Positions 5,674 to 9,695 of a DNA stretch of 9,695 nt are shown one piece after another (position 1 is the stretch's first letter; every line of letters starts with the position of its first letter). A program made the position numbers and the translations under genes. The stretch is from Hydrogenothermaceae bacterium (GTDB taxonomy: Bacteria; Aquificota; Aquificia; Aquificales; Hydrogenothermaceae), in assembly GCA_015490675.1 (NCBI GenBank), contig WFXI01000025.1:1-9695 (forward strand), given 5' to 3'. The notes under the pieces were generated by a model, which worked only from the letters and a program-made list of their open reading frames with translations, had not been told where the DNA came from and made no database searches.

Positions 5674-7717
5674 AACTCCCATCCCAATTCTTTGGTGGAT
5701 TTTCAATGTATCCTAAGCATCTTTTATAAAGCATATAAGAAGGGTAGTCTTTTTCTGTATTCCATAAATTAGAAAATAATGTTTTAGCTTTTTCAAATTC
5801 TTTGTTTAAGTAAAGTTCTAAGGCTTCTTCATATTTTTCTTTAAGATTTTTATTTGCTTCATTATTTTCCATAACTTCATATATTAAAACAGGTTCTTCC
5901 TTCCCTTTAACCTTAACTTTATCTAGAAGTCTAAATAGCATTTCTTTGCTTTTTGTTTTTTCCTTTGTATGGTGTGAAATTATGATTTTTACATTATAAA
6001 TTCTTGTTAATCCTTCTATTCTTGAAGCTAAATTAACTGTATCTCCTACAGCTGTATATTCAAATTTTAAAGCTGAACCTAAATTCCCCACTACTGCTTT
6101 ACCTGTATTTATTCCAATGCCAATGTCTATATTAGGCAAATTTTCTTTTTCCAATTTTTTGTTTACTTTTTCCAGAGCTTTAACCATATCTAAAGCTGTT
6201 TTACAGGCTTTATCTGCGTGGTCTTCTTGGTCAATTACTGCATTAAATAAGGCCATTACAGCATCACCTATATATTTATCTACCATACCATCATTTTTTA
6301 ATATAACTTTTGTTATCTCGTCTAGGTAGATATTCAAAAGCTTTGCAACTTTTTCTGGTGGAATCTTCTCGGTTAGAGATGTAAAGCCTCTTATATCAGA
6401 GAACAGCACTGTTATTTCTTTAGATACTCCTCCAAGTTTAAGGTTTTCTGGATTTTTTACTATTTGTTCTACTATTCTAGGAGAAACATATTTAGAAAAG
6501 GCGTTTCTTATTTTTTTTGCCTGAATTTCAATAGTGAGATAGTTGTATATTTCTACTCCAAGGATAAATATAAATAAGGAAAAAAACGGATAAGTTGAGT
6601 TAATCCATATATTTTGATATAGAAACATATAACTGGAGTATATAAAAGGAAAAACTAATAATACTATAAATAAGGCTATCCTTCTTTTAGTTTTTTTTAT
6701 GTTAGATATAAAAAAAGCTGAAATTAAAAGGAAAATTCCCAAGAGTATGTTATGTGTATCTGAAGACCTTAGAAATTCATTATTTAGCAGATTTGATAGA
6801 AAAGTGTAGTGTAAATATACTCCTGGTGTAATAGTATCTATAGGTGTAGGTCTGACGTCAAATACCCCTATTTCTGTAATCCCAATTATTGCTACCTTGT
6901 CTTTGATGGCAGTTGGGTCAAAATTCTCATTGAGAATATCGTAAGCTGAAATTGTTTTCATCTTCTTGTAAAAGTTCAGCCTGATTTTGTTTCCTGAGAG
7001 TTCTAAATTTCCCAGTTTAGCAAGATTTACCCCTGACTTATCTAGTTTTAGAAATATATCTGAATTTGTATAATACCTGTAAAGTTGTATAGCTAAAGAT
7101 GGGAATAATAATCCTTCAAAAATATATGTAATCGGATAATGTCTATATATTCCATCTATATCAGATTGAATATTAAAAAAAGCACATGATAAGGAAGCCT
7201 CTAGTATCTCTGGTATATTTGTTTCAACATATGGAAATTCTGGAATACCAACTTCTTCTGATAAAACTTCATACCTATGAATGGAACAATTTTCTAAGTA
7301 GTCTATAATTTCGTCATCAGCAATTTGAGTAGCTTCTGTTCTGAAAAAAAATCCACTAATTACATTTCCATTTTCAAAAATTACATTTGCTAAGTATTTA
7401 TCACTTTCAGGATTGGTTCTTTCGGAAAATACAATATCAAGGCCTACAACTTTTGCATCTTTCAATTTTTTTATTAAATCACCAATTAACTTTCTGTCCC
7501 ACGGCCATCTACCAAAGTGGTTTATACTTTTTTCATCAATAGTAATTACGACAACATTAGGATTTGGTTTTAGATTAACATTTAGAATATTTCTTAAAGA
7601 ATATTTGATATCTTCTATAGAATTTGAGAGTTTTTCAAAAACAACTGGTTTACTTAAATATAGGTATAAAAATAGAAATATACTTAAAACTAAAAGAACA
7701 ACTTTAAATTTCTTCAT
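5654..7717 (-). CDS. CHASE2-domain transmembrane class III adenylate cyclase
   Basis: This inner-membrane enzyme makes cAMP from ATP in response to an extracytoplasmic signal. The 687 residues run as follows: TM helix 5-21, periplasmic CHASE2 sensor about 25-310 (VVVITIDEKSINHFGRWPW, KDKVAIIGIT, TPGVYLHY), then three TM helices (about 323-340, 346-366, 374-396), a linker and the catalytic domain about 430-615. Catalytic residues are all present: metal ligands D441 (LFSDIRGF) and D485 (KYIGDAVM), adenine-specifying K481, T555 in FEYTAVGD at the second specificity position, and N562/R566 in NLASR. Thr at 555 places it in subclass IIIb. A C-terminal TPR-like helical tail (about 620-675) ends in NPPKNWDGSY, usual in CHASE2 cyclases. 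It overlaps fecR-like by 14 nt and the phosphodiesterase by 20 nt. No Shine-Dalgarno is evident at its ATG, so coupling to the upstream gene is likely. Confidence 0.95.
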   Translation of the reverse strand: MKKFKVVLLVLSIFLFLYLYLSKPVVFEKLSNSIEDIKYSLRNILNVNLKPNPNVVVITIDEKSINHFGRWPWDRKLIGDLIKKLKDAKVVGLDIVFSERTNPESDKYLANVIFENGNVISGFFFRTEATQIADDEIIDYLENCSIHRYEVLSEEVGIPEFPYVETNIPEILEASLSCAFFNIQSDIDGIYRHYPITYIFEGLLFPSLAIQLYRYYTNSDIFLKLDKSGVNLAKLGNLELSGNKIRLNFYKKMKTISAYDILNENFDPTAIKDKVAIIGITEIGVFDVRPTPIDTITPGVYLHYTFLSNLLNNEFLRSSDTHNILLGIFLLISAFFISNIKKTKRRIALFIVLLVFPFIYSSYMFLYQNIWINSTYPFFSLFIFILGVEIYNYLTIEIQAKKIRNAFSKYVSPRIVEQIVKNPENLKLGGVSKEITVLFSDIRGFTSLTEKIPPEKVAKLLNIYLDEITKVILKNDGMVDKYIGDAVMALFNAVIDQEDHADKACKTALDMVKALEKVNKKLEKENLPNIDIGIGINTGKAVVGNLGSALKFEYTAVGDTVNLASRIEGLTRIYNVKIIISHHTKEKTKSKEMLFRLLDKVKVKGKEEPVLIYEVMENNEANKNLKEKYEEALELYLNKEFEKAKTLFSNLWNTEKDYPSYMLYKRCLGYIENPPKNWDGSYEFKTK

Positions 7718-8438
7718 TTAGCTTTTCAAAGTTTTCAAACTCTTTTTCAATGTCTTTTGGAATTTTGAACTGTTTTACTTCATTTCCATCTATGGATACA
7801 GCCATTCCTGCTTTTAAATCAAATTCTCTAACAAATTCAACAAATTCTTTTTGGATTTGCTTTTTATATTCTTCAAATTCTTCTTTTTCTTGGTTTATGC
7901 CTTCAATAAATTCTCTTTTGTAATTTTCAAATTCATCTGCTAATTTGCTTTTATATACTTTAAAATTACCAGTTAAATTTTTTACTGAGATTAATCCTTC
8001 TTTTAAATAAATGTTTGTTTTACCTTGTGAGGTATCTATAAGAAAAGTTGTTCCTTTTACTCCTATTACTATAGATTTTATTTTTACTGTTGCTCCTTTT
8101 AAACCTCCTCTTTTTCTTATTTTGAATATAACTTTTCCCTTGTCTAGTGATAATTTCCTATATCCTTCTATAGTTAAGTAAGATTTTTCTTTTAATAAAA
8201 CCTTGGAACCATCTATAAATTTTATAAAAGCAAGAGATTTTGATTTTGTATTTACTACATCTTTAACAAAAAGAGGAAAGTTTTGTTGTTTAACGAATAT
8301 AGGTCTAGTAACTTTATCCCTAAAAACGACAACTTTACCTTCAAATTTTATTATTTTTCCTAGTTCATTTGCTATTGCTAAATTTATTAATAAGATAAAA
8401 ATTGCAAAAATTCCTAAATTAAGATACTTCCTCTTCAT
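7704..8438 (-). CDS. Secreted FecR-domain protein paired with the CHASE2 cyclase
   Basis: The 244-residue product has a basic n-region (MKRKY), a hydrophobic segment 9-22 and a probable signal-peptidase site after AIA (residue 23), so it should be periplasmic or remain anchored. A FecR domain spans about 54-154, with LFVKDVVNTKSKSLAFIKFI (56-75), DGSKVLL (76-82), LSLDKGKVIFKI (96-107), IGVKGTTFLID (125-135) and YLKEGLISVKN (144-154). A highly charged, probably coiled-coil segment follows (about 165-206). There is no cytoplasmic anti-sigma region as in true FecR and no sigma factor or TonB receptor nearby, so iron-citrate signalling is not supported. FecR-domain proteins often sit beside CHASE2 cyclases, so a role as periplasmic partner of the cyclase is inferred. 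AGAGG (8446-8450) lies 7 nt before ATG. It overlaps the HD-GYP gene by 20 nt. Confidence 0.88.
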   Translation of the reverse strand: MKRKYLNLGIFAIFILLINLAIANELGKIIKFEGKVVVFRDKVTRPIFVKQQNFPLFVKDVVNTKSKSLAFIKFIDGSKVLLKEKSYLTIEGYRKLSLDKGKVIFKIRKRGGLKGATVKIKSIVIGVKGTTFLIDTSQGKTNIYLKEGLISVKNLTGNFKVYKSKLADEFENYKREFIEGINQEKEEFEEYKKQIQKEFVEFVREFDLKAGMAVSIDGNEVKQFKIPKDIEKEFENFEKLNEEI

Positions 8439-9519
8439 CTTTCAACCTCTCTTTTATATCATTGAATTCATCTAGAGAATCCAAAAATATTTCAACTAAG
8501 TCAGGGTCAAAGTGCTTTCCTTTCTGCTTTAGCATAAAGTCAACAGTTTCTTCTATACTCCAGGCTTTCTTATAAGGTCTCACACTTGTTAATGCATCAA
8601 AAACATCTGCTAGAGCTGTCATTCTCCCATACATTGATATTTCTTCACCTTTTTTTCCATAAGGATAACCACTTCCATCCCATTTTTCATGATGTTCCAA
8701 AGCGACTAATGCTGCTGCCTGAAGAAGTTTACTGTCGCTACCTTTTAATATTTCATATCCATATATAGTGTGTTTTTCCATAACTTTTCTTTCTTCTTCT
8801 GTCAATTTTCCAGGTTTTAGAAGAATATTATCAGGAATTCCAACTTTGCCTATGTCGTGCATAGGTGCTGCAAGTTTTATAATCTCACATTCTTCTTCGT
8901 TCCATCCAAGTTTTCTTGCCATAACTTCACAATATAAGCCTACTCTAATAATATGGTTTTGTGTTTCTTTATCTTTATATTTTGTTGCATTTGAAAGTCT
9001 ATAAATCACTTCTTCGTGGGCTTTTTTTAATTTTAGATATAAGTCTTTTGTTTCTATTACACTAGAAGTATATAAGGCAATATGCCTCAAAAAGTCTAAA
9101 TCTTCGTTAGAAAACTTATCTTCACCGATTTTATTTATAGCTTGAAAAACACCTATTATTTCCCCATTTTTACTTTTAAGAGGAATTGCTAATATATTTT
9201 TTGTTCTATAACCTGTTTGTTTATCAACTTCTTTGTTAAATCTAGGGTCTTTATAGGCGTCATCTATTACTGTTTCCTGTCCAGTTTGGAAAACAAAACC
9301 AGCAATTCCAGTATCTGAAGGGATTTCTATTTTCTCAACTCCATCTGCAACAACAGTCCAAAGCTTATCCTTTATTTTGTCATAAAGGAAAATACTACAT
9401 CTATCGGCATCAATTAATTTTTTTGCTAAATCTACTAATAAGATAAGTATCTTATCTATATCTTTTTCTTTGTTTATTTTTGCAGAATAAGAAAGTAATA
9501 AGCTTAGTTTATTATTCAT
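8419..9519 (-). CDS. GAF/HD-GYP cyclic-di-GMP phosphodiesterase
   Basis: A cytoplasmic 366-residue protein expected to hydrolyse c-di-GMP to pGpG/GMP. The GAF domain (about 18-157) contains DRCSIFLYD (39-47), DTGIAGFVFQTG (69-80), and IGVFQAINK (122-130). An HD-GYP domain (about 165-350) follows with HDIGKVGIPD (221-230), HHEKWDGSGYP (276-286) and ADVFDALTS (304-312). Metal ligands are complete: E185, H189, H221, D222, H250, H276, H277, D305. Substrate-contact candidates are K225, R314 and K317. E185 suggests a three-metal centre. From memory, the structurally solved GAF-HD-GYP protein of Persephonella marina uses the same residue numbers, pointing to a close homologue. The ligand of the GAF domain is unknown. 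ATG at 9519 has AAGGA 4 nt upstream. It lies 11 nt after a transporter gene and overlaps the FecR-domain gene by 20 nt. Confidence 0.96.
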   Translation of the reverse strand: MNNKLSLLLSYSAKINKEKDIDKILILLVDLAKKLIDADRCSIFLYDKIKDKLWTVVADGVEKIEIPSDTGIAGFVFQTGQETVIDDAYKDPRFNKEVDKQTGYRTKNILAIPLKSKNGEIIGVFQAINKIGEDKFSNEDLDFLRHIALYTSSVIETKDLYLKLKKAHEEVIYRLSNATKYKDKETQNHIIRVGLYCEVMARKLGWNEEECEIIKLAAPMHDIGKVGIPDNILLKPGKLTEEERKVMEKHTIYGYEILKGSDSKLLQAAALVALEHHEKWDGSGYPYGKKGEEISMYGRMTALADVFDALTSVRPYKKAWSIEETVDFMLKQKGKHFDPDLVEIFLDSLDEFNDIKERLKDEEEVS

Positions 9520-9530
9520 TTTTTCCTTTT

Positions 9531-9695
9531 TTAGTTTAATTCATTTTTAGCAGTTTCTTTTAATATAATACCTGCGATAAGTGCAGTCAAAGATGCAAAC
9601 ATTAAATAAAAAGCAGGTGATGCTAGATTACCTGTTTCTTGAATTAGTTTAGTTGCTATAAGTGGTGAAGTTCCACCAAATATAGCAAATGGTAA
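9531..9695 (-). CDS. C-terminal end of an MFS transporter, metabolite:H+ symporter type (partial)
   Basis: An open frame enters from the right edge and ends at TAA (9531-9533), giving 54 residues. It starts LPFAIFGGTSPLIATKLI, continues through TGNLASPAFYLMFASL and a hydrophobic helix, and ends in LKETAKNELN. The FGGTSP turn, the SPAFYL segment leading into the last membrane helix, and the final KET resemble the C-terminus of ProP-type metabolite:H+ symporters (12 membrane helices; proline/betaine, dicarboxylate or shikimate substrates). The visible part covers roughly the last two helices. The substrate cannot be told from this fragment. It lies 11 nt upstream of the HD-GYP gene on the same strand, so it is likely in the same operon. 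Confidence 0.8.
   Translation of the reverse strand, partial: LPFAIFGGTSPLIATKLIQETGNLASPAFYLMFASLTALIAGIILKETAKNELN

Noticed and set aside
7413..7721. Plus-strand open frame opposite the cyclase N-terminus
   Set aside because: It is antisense to the CHASE2 coding region, which has convincing domain content. The product is only complement-derived low complexity.
7704..8438. FecR iron-citrate regulator
   Set aside because: Only the FecR fold is shared. There is no anti-sigma N-terminus, no ECF sigma factor and no TonB receptor nearby.
8768..9004. Plus-strand open frame opposite the HD-GYP gene
   Set aside because: It is antisense to the HD-GYP catalytic motifs. The Ser/Phe/Ile-rich product is typical of shadow frames in AT-rich DNA.
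1..9695. CRISPR array, insertion sequence or prophage
   Set aside because: No regularly spaced repeats, transposase, integrase, terminal inverted repeats or phage genes were seen. Composition is uniform apart from the tRNA.

Overview
The window is AT-rich, with A/T-biased codons throughout, but its one tRNA gene is about 70% G+C. That contrast is typical of a thermophile with a low-GC genome. Gene content (LptE and a double-membrane envelope, no sporulation genes, a GAF/HD-GYP protein whose catalytic residues resemble those of the Persephonella marina enzyme) points to the Aquificota, probably the Hydrogenothermaceae (Sulfurihydrogenibium/Persephonella group). The taxonomic call is inference.

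Left part, + strand (1-2961): a compressed housekeeping operon. It contains the tail of an unidentified gene, coaD (CoA synthesis), an LptE-like lipoprotein (LPS export), holA (DNA polymerase III delta) and ruvB (Holliday-junction motor). Three of the four junctions are 4-nt ATGA stop/start overlaps and the fourth is a 10-nt overlap. The lptE-holA adjacency is also found in proteobacteria and supports both calls. No terminator is visible after ruvB. A tRNA-Pro(GGG) gene on the opposite strand begins two bases past the ruvB stop.

Middle, - strand (2964-4803): read in the direction of transcription, an Aer-type PAS protein with two degenerate chemoreceptor-tip-like units comes first. It has its own promoter-like site and a strong intrinsic terminator that overlaps its last codons. 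An HU-family DNA-binding protein follows, then tRNA-Pro only 10 bp after the HU stop.

Right part, - strand (4906-9695): a second-messenger operon. Read 5'->3' it holds the end of an MFS (metabolite:H+ symporter type) transporter, a GAF/HD-GYP cyclic-di-GMP phosphodiesterase, a periplasmic FecR-domain protein, a CHASE2 transmembrane class III adenylate cyclase, and a class II (metallo-beta-lactamase fold) cyclic-nucleotide phosphodiesterase. The four signalling genes overlap one another by 14-20 nt. The set therefore combines a possible periplasmic sensor, a cAMP-making enzyme, a cAMP-degrading enzyme and a c-di-GMP-degrading enzyme. The cyclase has Thr where most class III cyclases have the substrate-specifying Asp (subclass IIIb). 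That subclass is often stimulated by bicarbonate, which would suit a CO2-fixing organism. The PAS/receptor-like protein downstream may extend this signalling region, although it has its own promoter.
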